Under the pieces are notes generated by a model. That model searched no databases. It saw only the letters and a list, made by a program, of their open reading frames with translations, and had not been told where the DNA came from. Positions 7,604 through 15,330 of a DNA stretch of 59,339 nt are shown here, one piece after another. The DNA lies in NCBI GenBank assembly GCA_012513605.1, contig JAAZBV010000122.1, forward strand, positions 1-59,339. The letters are read 5' to 3'. This stretch comes from Desulfatiglans sp. GTDB lineage: Bacteria; Desulfobacterota; DSM-4660; Desulfatiglandales; HGW-15. The stretch's first letter is position 1. The number at the start of each line of letters is the position of its first letter. The position numbers and the translations under genes were made by a program.

Positions 7604-8413
7604 ATGTTATCAAAATTAGTCCTGATTATTTTAATCCTATTTCCTCCGGTTTTAGACGCAATGGATGTGAAAGAATTCCGAACTATCATGGATAAGGTTA
7701 ATGCCAGTAATTTTGATCCTGTTGAAAAATTCCTGAAAGATAACAAAGCAGAACTCTTAAAAGATCCTGAGTATTATGTTATTCTCCTGAATTATTCATA
7801 TGCAAAAGGAAATAAAGAACAAATTGTCGTTGCAAAGGGAAAACCTCAAAAAGGTGATTTTGCACTTGAAGACAAGGATACTGGAGAGGTAGTTGGCTTT
7901 TTAGGAAACCGTCCAAACCAAGATATTGAGCTTATCCTGAAAGGGATTTCAGAAACACAAAAGGCCCTTTCTTCTTTCAATAATCGTCTGGATATCTATT
8001 TCGGGATTGTGCACATTGCCTCTTTAATAAATCGTTGGGATATCGTGGGCACGCAGCTGGTTGAGATATTAAGAGTCTCAAAAGCTATTGATAACCAGTG
8101 GAAATGGGGCACAATAAATTCAATGGATGATGACCCGAAGAAATTCATGCTGGAGAATGTACAGGAAAGAGTGAAGCAACTTTTTAATGCAGAAAAGGAA
8201 GAGGCAGACAATGCCCTAAAAACCGTCGCGGAAGCTATGATTAAAGAATACCCGGATGTAATATATGGATATACAAATCTGGGGGTTCTGTATTTGGCAA
8301 ACAATAAACTCGCCTTGGCAGAAAAGTACCTTAATCAGGCGCTTACTATTGACCCCAATGATAAGATTGTCCTTGGAAATCTGAGGATACTTAAAGAAAG
8401 AAAAAATGATTAG
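7604..8413 (+). CDS. Exported TPR-like protein
   Basis: A 269-residue protein with a hydrophobic N-terminal signal (MLSKLVLIILILFPPVLDAMD) and probable signal peptidase I cleavage after LDA. The C-terminal 40 residues form a clear TPR unit (GYTNLGVLYLANNKLALAEKYL followed by IDPNDKIVLGNL). The middle is helical with no recognised domain. The GGAGG at about 7592 selects ATG 7604. It is isolated between repeat copies 1 and 2. Probably periplasmic; partner unknown. Confidence 0.72.
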   Translation: MLSKLVLIILILFPPVLDAMDVKEFRTIMDKVNASNFDPVEKFLKDNKAELLKDPEYYVILLNYSYAKGNKEQIVVAKGKPQKGDFALEDKDTGEVVGFLGNRPNQDIELILKGISETQKALSSFNNRLDIYFGIVHIASLINRWDIVGTQLVEILRVSKAIDNQWKWGTINSMDDDPKKFMLENVQERVKQLFNAEKEEADNALKTVAEAMIKEYPDVIYGYTNLGVLYLANNKLALAEKYLNQALTIDPNDKIVLGNLRILKERKND

Positions 8414-8419
8414 AATGTC

Positions 8420-8449
8420 GTTGTGTTGCTTCGCCTGATTTAGCCTACA
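8420..8449. repeat. Short palindromic repeat, copy 2 (degenerate)
   Basis: TTGTGTTGCTTCGCCTGATTTAGCC follows the stop at 8413 and matches copy 1 in its left arm (TGTGTTGCTTC); the right arm is degraded and the hairpin weaker. Confidence 0.5.
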
Positions 8450-8546
8450 CAGTTAATATACATAATTTAATCTCCTTGACCAAAATACTGTTAATGAATT
8501 ATTCTTAATGCAACGATAAGTTGGCTAATGTTTTTCAGGAGAAACA

Positions 8547-8855
8547 ATGAATCTCAAAGGTGTAGCAAAGGAAAGACTCAAAAAAGAGATTGTTGAGCAG
8601 CTAATTGATTTTCCGGAAATCCGGAAGGTTGTTATCTTTGGGTCATTCCTTTTATCGGATGAGCCCAATGACCTGGACATTGCTGTTTTTCAGGACTCAG
8701 ATGAGAATTACTATCCCCTTGCAATGAAACACCGGAAAAAACTAAGGGTAATTGCCAACAAGATACCAATAGATGTAGTGCCTATCCGCAAAAATCCAGA
8801 AAATGCCAGTTTCTTAAAAGAAATAGAAAATGGCGAGGTTCTTTATGAAAGATGA
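8547..8855 (+). CDS. Minimal nucleotidyltransferase (MNT) domain protein
   Basis: A 102-residue polymerase-beta-like nucleotidyltransferase with the hallmark GSF...NDLDIAVF (residues about 34-50), where the two aspartates bind metal, and a later Asp (PIDVVPI). Such small MNT proteins are usually antitoxins paired with HEPN toxins; MntA-type enzymes AMPylate and so silence the HEPN RNase. Here the gene is followed directly by a 26-codon frame that looks like the start of a HEPN gene and then stops. The pair therefore appears to have lost its toxin. Confidence 0.8.
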   Translation: MNLKGVAKERLKKEIVEQLIDFPEIRKVVIFGSFLLSDEPNDLDIAVFQDSDENYYPLAMKHRKKLRVIANKIPIDVVPIRKNPENASFLKEIENGEVLYER

Positions 8856-8925
8856 GACTCTGACCTGGATAACCTATTTAAAATTAAAAGGTCAATTTGG
8901 AGATATGCCATGTCTGATTTATTAA
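8845..8925 (+). pseudogene. Truncated HEPN-like toxin remnant
   Basis: An ATG overlapping the end of the MNT gene (8845) opens a 26-codon frame beginning MKDETLTWITY, much like the first residues of HEPN-domain partners of MNT proteins (MKDET..W..YA). After about 15 residues the resemblance is lost and the frame ends at 8925, inside the next antitoxin gene. The HEPN core with its RxxxxH motif is absent. The ParE-type module probably replaced the rest; this is inferred from a short match. Confidence 0.45.
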
Positions 8926-9140
8926 AAAAAATTGAAGATGAAGCGCTTGGCCTTACTAATCAGGAACGCGCATTTCTAGCTGATCGTCTGCTTAGTTCTT
9001 TAAGCGAAGATACATTAACTGATGTTGATGCAGCATGGATCGCTGAAGCAGAACGCCGGTATAAAGAATATAAAGAGGGAAAACGCCCCGGTATTAAAGC
9101 ACAAGAGGTTTTTGCAGAAGCTGACAGGCTGCTTAAATGA
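8910..9140 (+). CDS. Putative addiction-module antitoxin
   Basis: A 76-residue protein of the unstable-antitoxin family that pairs with ParE toxins. It shows LTNQERAFLADRLLSSL near residues 16-32 and an AWIAEAERRYKEYKEGK helix followed by a short toxin-binding tail. It should neutralise the toxin encoded immediately downstream; the 4-base overlap with that gene (ATGA at 9137) indicates translational coupling. Antitoxins of this group may also bind their promoter, but no operator was identified. Confidence 0.85.
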   Translation: MSDLLKKIEDEALGLTNQERAFLADRLLSSLSEDTLTDVDAAWIAEAERRYKEYKEGKRPGIKAQEVFAEADRLLK

Positions 9141-9448
9141 CCTTTGCCATTTTTGATCCGGATGCCCGGGCTGAATTTTTAGATGCTGTTCGATATTATG
9201 AAGAGTGTCAGGAGGGGTTGGGACGTCGCTTCCGCACAGCAATTGAAACTGCTGCAAAACATATCTTAAAAAACCCTTTCTTATATAGAAAAATAAGGGC
9301 TCCTTTCAGGCGTTATCTTTTAAATAAATTCCCATATTCACTTATTTATTCTATTGAACATGACCACATCCATATCATTGCTGTAGCTCATAATAAACGT
9401 AGACCAGGATATTGGCGGAAGAGATTTGCCGATTCTTCTGAAACATAG
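9137..9448 (+). CDS. RelE/ParE-family toxin
   Basis: A 103-residue protein with the ParE/RelE fold: FDPDARAEFLDAVRYYEECQEGLGRRF at the start, then FRRYLLNKFPYSLIYSIEHDHIHIIAVAHNKRRPGYW. The HIIAVAHxxRRPxYW end is characteristic of the ParE-like toxin partner of the 76-aa antitoxin family. Target (gyrase or ribosome-bound mRNA) cannot be told from sequence. It overlaps its antitoxin gene by 4 bases, forming a complete type II module. Confidence 0.87.
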   Translation: MTFAIFDPDARAEFLDAVRYYEECQEGLGRRFRTAIETAAKHILKNPFLYRKIRAPFRRYLLNKFPYSLIYSIEHDHIHIIAVAHNKRRPGYWRKRFADSSET

Positions 9449-9473
9449 TTGCTTCGCTTAACACAACCTGCCG
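9446..9473. repeat. Short palindromic repeat, copy 3
   Basis: AGTTGCTTCGCTTAACACAACCTG starts at the stop codon of the ParE-like gene and matches copy 1 in the loop and right arm; the left arm is shortened. Confidence 0.5.
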
Positions 9474-9540
9474 ACTCATTTACAACATGTTTTGACAATC
9501 GGTCCGAATATGGTACTATTTACGGCCTGGAGGTGAAATA

Positions 9541-9822
9541 ATGAACATTACAAGTGATATCAAACCGGTAACCTATTTAAAGTCAAGGGCAGCCGACCTG
9601 CTTAATCAAATAAATGAAACCCGGCGACCTGTTATTATTACCCAAAACGGTGAACCAAGGGCAGTTTTACAGGATCCAAAAAGCTATGAAAATATGCGGA
9701 ATGCTATTGGTATTTTAAAACTTCTGTCCGAAGGCGAAGCAAATGTAAGGGATGGCAGGATTAAGCCCCAAGAGGATGTTTTCAAATATATTGAGGAGAG
9801 GTTAAAGGCAAATATAAAATGA
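9541..9822 (+). CDS. Phd/YefM-family antitoxin
   Basis: A 93-residue antitoxin with the Phd/YefM N-terminal DNA-binding fold: KPVTYLKSRAADLLNQI, then RRPVIITQNGEPRAVLQDPKSYE (residues about 29-51), and a C-terminal toxin-binding tail. A GGAGGTGA site lies just before the ATG. Family members repress their own operon, but no operator was identified. It overlaps the toxin gene by 4 bases. This is a second type II module directly behind the first, from a different antitoxin family. Confidence 0.9.
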   Translation: MNITSDIKPVTYLKSRAADLLNQINETRRPVIITQNGEPRAVLQDPKSYENMRNAIGILKLLSEGEANVRDGRIKPQEDVFKYIEERLKANIK

Positions 9823-10148
9823 CCCGGAAATACCATGTTGCATCGGCTGAAACAGCTCAACATGATTTAATGCAGCTTATTGATCATATCGCTAACGAAA
9901 ACCCGGAAAATGGTTCCAGAAGCCTTCAAAAAATAAAGAAAAAAGTTGCAGACCTCTATACAATGCCGGATCGTGGGCGAGTAGTACAGGAGCTTAAAGA
10001 GCAGGGGATACATACTTACCGGGAGATAGTTATTGCTCCCTGGCGGGTGATCTGCAGAATATCAGAAAGAGTTGTATTTGTTTTATCGGTTATCGATTCA
10101 AGACGAAATGTGGAAGATATTTTGCTTGATAGATACATTAAAAAATGA
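9819..10148 (+). CDS. RelE/ParE-family toxin
   Basis: A 109-residue toxin partner of the Phd/YefM antitoxin. Family features are YHVASAETAQHDLMQLIDHIA, the MPDRGRVVQEL segment and the strand-rich REIVIAPWRVICRISERVVFVLSVIDSRRNVEDIL end, which closely follows ParE/RelE of plasmid-stabilisation type. Likely targets are mRNA at the ribosome or gyrase. Start ATG overlaps the antitoxin stop (ATGA). Confidence 0.88.
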   Translation: MTRKYHVASAETAQHDLMQLIDHIANENPENGSRSLQKIKKKVADLYTMPDRGRVVQELKEQGIHTYREIVIAPWRVICRISERVVFVLSVIDSRRNVEDILLDRYIKK

Positions 10149-10218
10149 AGCCAGCAAACACGAAGGGGCGTTGACCCACATCTTTTTAAAAGTACCATTA
10201 TTGTTTTGCGAGGATAAC

Positions 10219-10740
10219 ATGTTAAAAATAAAGGCAAAGGGGCTCAAGTGGCTGAAGGGGTTTCACATGATTGCAGTATCATGCTGGGTTGGTGGCGCTG
10301 TTTCCCTGATACTGCTTTATTTCCTGAAAAATGGAGTTGATGACAGGGGGGTTTTATATGGTATCAACAGAAGTATTCATCATATAGACATGGCAGTGAT
10401 TGTAATCCCGGGTGCATTTGGCTCTCTTGTAACAGGCTTAATCTACTCTGCATTCAGCAGCTGGGGATTTTTCAGGCATAAATGGATGATATTCAAGTGG
10501 ATAGTAACTGTGGCGGCAATCTTGTTCGGGACATTCTTCCTCGGACCATGGGAAACGAATATGATGGAGATATCCGGGAAGATAGGGTTAGCCTCTTTGA
10601 ATGACCCTGAATATCTCTATAACGAAAAGATGAATCTGATTTTTGGCGCTATCCAGGCCCTGTTGCTGATAGCCACAATATTTGTCTCCATTTTTAAACC
10701 CTGGAGGGCACCAAAAGATAAGAATCAGCCTATGAAATGA
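10219..10740 (+). CDS. Integral membrane protein, DUF2269-like
   Basis: A 173-residue protein with four predicted membrane helices: MIAVSCWVGGAVSLILLYFL, MAVIVIPGAFGSLVTGLIY, WIVTVAAILFGTFFLGPWE and a last one near LIFGAIQALLLIATIFVSIF. Conserved-looking histidines occur in helix 1 (GFHMIAVSCWVGG) and before helix 2 (SIHHIDMAV), as in small cytochrome-like or DUF2269 proteins. An upstream in-frame ATG (10072) would overlap the toxin gene; ATG 10219 has a GAGG site 5 bases before it and is preferred. Function unknown. Confidence 0.72.
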   Translation: MLKIKAKGLKWLKGFHMIAVSCWVGGAVSLILLYFLKNGVDDRGVLYGINRSIHHIDMAVIVIPGAFGSLVTGLIYSAFSSWGFFRHKWMIFKWIVTVAAILFGTFFLGPWETNMMEISGKIGLASLNDPEYLYNEKMNLIFGAIQALLLIATIFVSIFKPWRAPKDKNQPMK

Positions 10741-10916
10741 GTAGAGGAATAACAGATATCGATCCAATATCCTGTTATATTAAAATGGGTTGTATCAGCT
10801 TAAAAAACATGCTATCCATATCGCCATCTTCAGATTCAAGTAAATGTTTTTCAGACTTATCAGGTTTTACACATCAGGCTTTGGTATTTATTATTAATGT
10901 ATTTTTCAGGAGGAAA

Positions 10917-11420
10917 ATGATGAGGTCAAGAATAGTTTTATTTATTTGTTGTTTGATATTTGCGGTTTCTTTTTCAATATGTAATGCAAAAACAGTTAAG
11001 GCAGAAGACAAGAGTAAAGAAGAATATGCTAAAGAGATAATAGCGCTTTCAGATGTTGGTAAGATCCTGGACCAGGTGATGGCACAAATGAAGCAGATGC
11101 AGGGTCAGATTATGGCCCAGGCAGGCATCCCTGAGAGTGAAAAAGAAAAGGCAATGGAATTTCAGGACAAGCTCCAGGCTTTAATAACCGAGGCATTTGA
11201 TATGAAAAAAATTGAACCTCAATTTGTTGATATCTTTACCTCTGTTTATACTGTTGAAGAACTAAAGGCCATCTCAGTTTTTTACAAAACCCCTGAGGGA
11301 AAGAGCATGCTTGAGAAGCAGCCCCAGGTTCTTCAGAAAAGCATGCTGTTGGCACAGAATTTAGTTCAGGACCTGCTCCCGGAAATCCAGAAAATTGTAG
11401 AGGAAGCAAAACAGAAATAA
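10917..11420 (+). CDS. Exported DUF2059-type protein
   Basis: A 167-residue protein with a signal peptide (MMRSRIVLFICCLIFAVSFSICNAKTVKAED) and a helical DUF2059-like domain: IEPQFVDIFTSVYTVEELKAISVFYKTPEGKSML is the family hallmark. These proteins are periplasmic and of unknown function. AGGAGG at 10908-10913 selects ATG 10917 or the neighbouring ATG at 10920; longer frames upstream lack a start signal. A hairpin follows the gene. Confidence 0.8.
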   Translation: MMRSRIVLFICCLIFAVSFSICNAKTVKAEDKSKEEYAKEIIALSDVGKILDQVMAQMKQMQGQIMAQAGIPESEKEKAMEFQDKLQALITEAFDMKKIEPQFVDIFTSVYTVEELKAISVFYKTPEGKSMLEKQPQVLQKSMLLAQNLVQDLLPEIQKIVEEAKQK

Positions 11421-11426
11421 TAAGCC

Positions 11427-11457
11427 TCCATCCAGAAGGAGACAAATTCTGGATGGA
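11427..11457 (+). terminator. Hairpin after the DUF2059 gene
   Basis: A perfect 11-bp stem TCCATCCAGAA / TTCTGGATGGA with a 9-nt loop begins 6 bases after the stop. There is no T-run behind it, so it may act as an mRNA-stabilising hairpin or a weak terminator. Confidence 0.45.
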
Positions 11458-11484
11458 CACTATCTAATCATTGTCGATGTGAAA

Positions 11485-12354
11485 ATGGAGACATCTTTGT
11501 TTGATAAGTTAGAGGAGATAAACTCACGTCCCGCACCATTTCAGTTTTATACAGCAGAAGATTTATGGACTGATGAACATACTTCAAAAAAGATGCTTGA
11601 GTTTCATTTGAATGAAACTATTGATCTCTCATCCCGAAATAAGGATTTTATTAACCGGTCAGCAGGGTGGATAATATCCTATTTTGGAATCAATTCAGAT
11701 ACAGCTATTGCTGATTTCGGGTGTGGGCCTGGATTATATACCGCTATATTTTCGGAAAAGAGGGCTGATGTTATCGGGATCGACTTTTCAGAAAGGTCAA
11801 TTCAGTACGCGAAAAAAACTGCTGATCAAAAAGGATTAAATATCACATACTATAAACAGAACTATCTGGAATTTGAGACTGAGAAACGATTTGATCTCAT
11901 TACAATGATTTTTTGTGATTATTGCGCGTTAAGTCCGGCCCAGAGAAAAACAATGCTTGCCAAATTTTACTCCTTTTTAAAACCCGGAGGCACAGTATTG
12001 CTGGATGTCCATTCATTAAATATCTTCAACAGCAGAAACGAGGTCTCATTATACGAACTGAATCAGCTTGATGGTTTCTGGTCGCCTGAAAAATATTATG
12101 GGTTTTTAAATACGTTCAAGTACACAGAAGAGAAGGTAACCCTTGATAAGTACACTATAATTGAAAAGGCAGGAACCCGTGTTGTTTATAACTGGCTGCA
12201 ATATTTCAGCAGGGAGTCATTACAGAAGGAATTAGAGGCGAACGGATTTGAAGCTTGTGAATTCTACTCTGATGTTGCAGGTTCAGCCTTTTCTCCGGAT
12301 TCAAATGATATTGCAGTTGTCGCAAGGAAGGCTAAGATCACTTCCAGCATGTAG
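11485..12354 (+). CDS. Class I SAM-dependent methyltransferase
   Basis: A Rossmann-fold methyltransferase of about 289 residues. Motif I is IADFGCGPGLYT (residues about 78-89), followed by the acidic loop VIGIDFSERSI and motif post-II FDLITMIFCDYCAL, then LKPGGTVLLDVHSLN. The N-terminal 70 residues and the C-terminal beta-rich part are typical of small-molecule methyltransferases. Substrate unknown. No clear Shine-Dalgarno; GTG 11479 is an alternative start two codons earlier. Confidence 0.85.
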   Translation: METSLFDKLEEINSRPAPFQFYTAEDLWTDEHTSKKMLEFHLNETIDLSSRNKDFINRSAGWIISYFGINSDTAIADFGCGPGLYTAIFSEKRADVIGIDFSERSIQYAKKTADQKGLNITYYKQNYLEFETEKRFDLITMIFCDYCALSPAQRKTMLAKFYSFLKPGGTVLLDVHSLNIFNSRNEVSLYELNQLDGFWSPEKYYGFLNTFKYTEEKVTLDKYTIIEKAGTRVVYNWLQYFSRESLQKELEANGFEACEFYSDVAGSAFSPDSNDIAVVARKAKITSSM

Positions 12355-12418
12355 GCTGCTCACCGGTACGAATTCGGTCGTGCTCTGTTTGCACTGGTGT
12401 TTTGCGACGATAATGGCG

Positions 12419-13192
12419 CTACCTGTTAATCCGGCGATCAGGTGGATCCGGTTTTTTTGCCTCCTTGTCTCCCTTTGCCTTTAACGCGTTTATCTCCTTT
12501 TCCAGTTCAGCTATTTTTTCCTCAAGCTTCTTATCTCCTGGAATATTCTCCCCAGGCCCCCGGTTCTCAATCAATTGCCTGCTTATCCGCTGCACCCTGA
12601 ATTCAATATCCTTTAATCTTTCATGAATAGCGCCGATGGATTTCATCTGCTCATCAATCCGGTTGAAGGACTTTACTGCAAAATCGGCAGAACGTTCAGC
12701 CGCGCCGGCCATCTCAGATGCCCTCATGGCAGCGATGTAGGAATCATCCACTGCCTTTTCCGAATCTCTTGTAAGGTTTGTCAGCTCAGAAAGGGTGATC
12801 TGCCAGCCGTCGCTCAGTTGCCTGAACTCATTTACAATATTCTGTACCTTTGAGCTTCGCATATTTTCGGCAATAACCATCCTGTCATTTTCTGCTTCCT
12901 GTAATAGCCTGTTTATTTTACCGGATGTGTTATCAATCTCAATTTTTAGTTTTGAAATGGCATCCCTTTGCCTTTCTGCCTCGGTTATGTTCTTTACGAT
13001 TATTTCATGTAATCCAGGATCATATGCCTGCTTAAACATGACCATCTCATCATGCAGTTGAGAAGATTGAGCCCTGGTTTCCTGCTTAAGCTGTTCAAAT
13101 TCGGTCCTGAGACTGTTGTAATCCGATGTGCTTGCACAGCCATGTGCGAATACAAGTGACAGAAAAACCAGTAAAAATGATATCTTTTTCAT
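12419..13192 (-). CDS. Coiled-coil lipoprotein
   Basis: A 257-residue protein with a lipoprotein signal: MKKISFLLVFLSLVFAHGCAS, lipid attachment expected at the Cys. The mature part is almost entirely coiled coil (EFEQLKQETRAQSSQLHDEM; KKLEEKIAELEKEINALKAK), ending in a basic, Pro-rich tail. GGAAGGAG upstream selects ATG 13192 rather than the longer frame from 13213. An alanine-rich segment (ASEMAGAAERSADFA) resembles the repeats of Lpp-like proteins. Likely anchored to the outer membrane; no partner is visible. Confidence 0.75.
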   Translation of the reverse strand: MKKISFLLVFLSLVFAHGCASTSDYNSLRTEFEQLKQETRAQSSQLHDEMVMFKQAYDPGLHEIIVKNITEAERQRDAISKLKIEIDNTSGKINRLLQEAENDRMVIAENMRSSKVQNIVNEFRQLSDGWQITLSELTNLTRDSEKAVDDSYIAAMRASEMAGAAERSADFAVKSFNRIDEQMKSIGAIHERLKDIEFRVQRISRQLIENRGPGENIPGDKKLEEKIAELEKEINALKAKGDKEAKKPDPPDRRINR

Positions 13193-13420
13193 ATCTCTTC
13201 TCCTTCCTACCATGCAGTTTATTTACTCTGATAATGTTTCTGTAGACACCGAAAGCCCGAATTTATTCGATTTACTGAAAAAAGGCTTTAAATTAATTGC
13301 ACATGACTTAAAAAATTTGATATCCATTAATAATCATTCACGAAAAGCCTGCCCTCATTATCTCCGGGGGAGTTATTAAATGAACTGTTTTATCTAATAA
13401 TGATAAGGAGGAAGAAAGAT

Positions 13421-13759
13421 ATGAGTAATACGAGATACCTGTGTATTGTAGCCTCAAGACCAAATCCCGGAAAAGAAGAGGAATATAATAAATGGTATGA
13501 CCGGCATGTAACGACCTTTTTCGGGTTCAAAGGTCTTAAGAAGGTTGTCAGAAACAAGTTCTATCAAGGTATGCAGAATCCAGATTCCTGCCCTCAATAT
13601 CTGGTAACTTATGAGTTTGACACAAAGGCAGATCTGGAGGCATTCCTTACGAGTGATGCAGCAAAGGAGGCCATAAGGGAATTTGAAGAGGACTGGAAGG
13701 GTCAGGGAGAATTTTTGTGGTCAGGTTTTTATGAGCCGGTAAAGAAACTTGAGAGGTAG
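13421..13759 (+). CDS. Dimeric alpha-beta barrel (EthD/DUF4286-like) protein
   Basis: A 112-residue protein with ferredoxin-like alpha/beta pattern: YLCIVASRPNPGKEEEYNKWYDRHVTTFF, then YLVTYEFDTKADLEAFLTSDAAKEA. The N(x)WYdrHv motif is common to EthD-like stress or monooxygenase-type dimers. A strong AAGGAGG site selects ATG 13421. It lies 7 bases before the first PH-domain gene, so the three genes 13421-15082 may form one operon. Confidence 0.7.
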   Translation: MSNTRYLCIVASRPNPGKEEEYNKWYDRHVTTFFGFKGLKKVVRNKFYQGMQNPDSCPQYLVTYEFDTKADLEAFLTSDAAKEAIREFEEDWKGQGEFLWSGFYEPVKKLER

Positions 13760-13766
13760 GCAGATT

Positions 13767-14348
13767 ATGGCACGCGAAAATGACAGCACAGTGTATAAGG
13801 AGACCTTTGATGTCCGCAAGATAACAAGGCCTGCCCCTGTGCTCATGACACATTACCTTATCACCTCATTACTCATGTCGGGGCCCTTGTTCTTTATCCC
13901 CCTGATACCCCTCTTTTTCAAATATCACACCTTAAAATATACCTTTGATGACAGCGGCATCTCCATGAGCTGGGGTATTCTCTTTCGCAGAGAGGTTTAT
14001 CTCACCTATCGCCGCATACAGGACATACACCTATCCCGTGGCTTAATCCAGCGCTGGCTGGGGCTTGCAACAGTTGCAATACAGACTGCCGCAGGTTCTG
14101 CCAGACCCGAGATGAGTATAGAAGGGATTCTGGAGGCAGATAAGCTGAGGGATCATCTGTACACCAAAATGCGTGGTGCGGCACGTAAATCAGAGGATAT
14201 CATGATTAAACCGATTGGTGGCGGGGCAGAAATTGATCCTGTAGAGGCGAATGAGGATCAGGTGCTTGAAATACTTAAAGAGATTCGGGATCATCTGCAA
14301 AATCTAACAGTGGTTAAATCAACCTCTGATAAAGGGGGGCTCTCATGA
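13767..14348 (+). CDS. Membrane PH-domain protein (YdbT/bPH2-like), first of pair
   Basis: A 193-residue protein with two adjoining membrane helices (MTHYLITSLLMSGPLFFIPLIPLFF, about residues 29-53) and a bacterial PH-type domain: KYTFDDSGISMSWGILFRREVYLTYRRIQDIHLSRGLIQRWLGLATVAIQTA. The YRRIQDI..RGLIQRWLGLATV block is diagnostic of the bPH2 (YdbS/YdbT) family. The acidic C-terminus may act in the cytosol. The last 4 bases overlap the next gene, which has the same architecture, so they probably assemble together. Confidence 0.78.
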   Translation: MARENDSTVYKETFDVRKITRPAPVLMTHYLITSLLMSGPLFFIPLIPLFFKYHTLKYTFDDSGISMSWGILFRREVYLTYRRIQDIHLSRGLIQRWLGLATVAIQTAAGSARPEMSIEGILEADKLRDHLYTKMRGAARKSEDIMIKPIGGGAEIDPVEANEDQVLEILKEIRDHLQNLTVVKSTSDKGGLS

Positions 14349-15082
14349 GCCAGGCGGTTGACAGGGCTGCGGCCAGATTCTATGAGGGGTTCTGGGGAAT
14401 TCTGACCCGCTGGTTTATAGTCCCGGCAGAGCCGCCATCCCTCCCGGTTCATGAGGGAGAGAAGATGGATTCATTCCGCCCTTCACCGGGCTTTCTCAGG
14501 TATATGAAGTTTAAGTTCTGGGTAGTCCTGACCCTGATCGATGTGTTGATCATTGTTCCCTGGCTTATACTCACCATTTTCAAGCCCCTTGTGGGCCTGG
14601 TGCTTGCACCCATTGTCCTCGCCATTGCATTTGTACCTGACATCTTTGCCTATCTTGCTATTCACCTCAGGTACGATACAACATGGTATGTGATGACAGA
14701 AAGAAGCATGCGTATCCGCCGCGGTATTTGGATCATTAATGAGATCACAATCACCTTTGAGAATATCCAGAACGTAACCATAAAGCAGGGGCCTTTGCAG
14801 CGTTTCTTTGGTATATCGGATATCAGGGTCCAGACAGCAGGCGGCGGCTCTGGCGGGCATGGACATCAACACGGCGCTGAAGCAGGTTTCTCACACGAAG
14901 GCATCCTGGAAGGAATTGCCAATGCTATAACCATAAGAGACCTTATCCTGAATCGTCTTAAAAAATCAAAGTCAGCAGGACTTGGTGATGAGGAACATCA
15001 TCGAATAATAGGTTCAGGCTGGCTGGCAGAACATGTAGCCGTACTGAGTGAAATCAGGGGGCTTATCAGGAAATTAAGGTGA
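14345..15082 (+). CDS. Membrane PH-domain protein (YdbS/bPH2-like), second of pair
   Basis: A 245-residue paralogue of the upstream gene: two membrane helices (FWVVLTLIDVLIIVPWLILTIF and VGLVLAPIVLAIAFVPDIFAYLAI), then the PH-type domain MTERSMRIRRGIWIINEITITFENIQNVTIKQGPLQRFFGISDIRVQTAGGG. The His-rich insertion GGHGHQHGAEAGF after the domain could bind metal; it is absent from the first paralogue. Starts with ATGA overlap, so translation is coupled. Function of this family is unknown. Confidence 0.78.
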   Translation: MSQAVDRAAARFYEGFWGILTRWFIVPAEPPSLPVHEGEKMDSFRPSPGFLRYMKFKFWVVLTLIDVLIIVPWLILTIFKPLVGLVLAPIVLAIAFVPDIFAYLAIHLRYDTTWYVMTERSMRIRRGIWIINEITITFENIQNVTIKQGPLQRFFGISDIRVQTAGGGSGGHGHQHGAEAGFSHEGILEGIANAITIRDLILNRLKKSKSAGLGDEEHHRIIGSGWLAEHVAVLSEIRGLIRKLR

Positions 15083-15127
15083 GACCGCTCGGAACATGCA
15101 GGAGATTTTCAGAGATATTACAAAAAA

Positions 15128-15161
15128 CAAGCGGTCAGCATAGGCTGACCACTTGCTTTTT
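15128..15161 (+). terminator. Rho-independent terminator after the PH-domain genes
   Basis: Stem CAAG-c-GGTCAGC / GCTGACC-a-CTTG with loop ATAG, followed by CTTTTT. The 11-bp stem with one mismatch and T-run is a good intrinsic terminator for the operon ending at 15082. Confidence 0.75.
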
Positions 15162-15265
15162 AAAACGTGTTTTTTTTGATAAAAGACAACAAGTTTAAAA
15201 GGCAAGATAATTCCTGGATCAGATAAAGACCGTATTTTATTCCGGAGCATTCGGTATATTATCCT

Positions 15266-15303
15266 GCTAAAGCGCTCTTATTGTTTATAAAGAGCCCTTT
15301 AGC
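15266..15303 (-). terminator. Hairpin downstream of the amylase-family gene
   Basis: GCTAAAG-c-GCTCTT pairs with AAGAGC-c-CTTTAGC (13 bp with one mismatch, loop of 10). It lies 28 bases past the stop of the minus-strand amylase gene, but there is no U-run in that direction. It may be a weak terminator or stabilise the transcript. Confidence 0.4.
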
Positions 15304-15330
15304 TCTGATCATGAAATCTTTTTTTAACAC

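Noticed and set aside
10737-10916. N-terminal extension of the DUF2059 protein
   Set aside because: It would bury the signal peptide in the middle of the protein; the AGGAGG at 10908 marks the real start.
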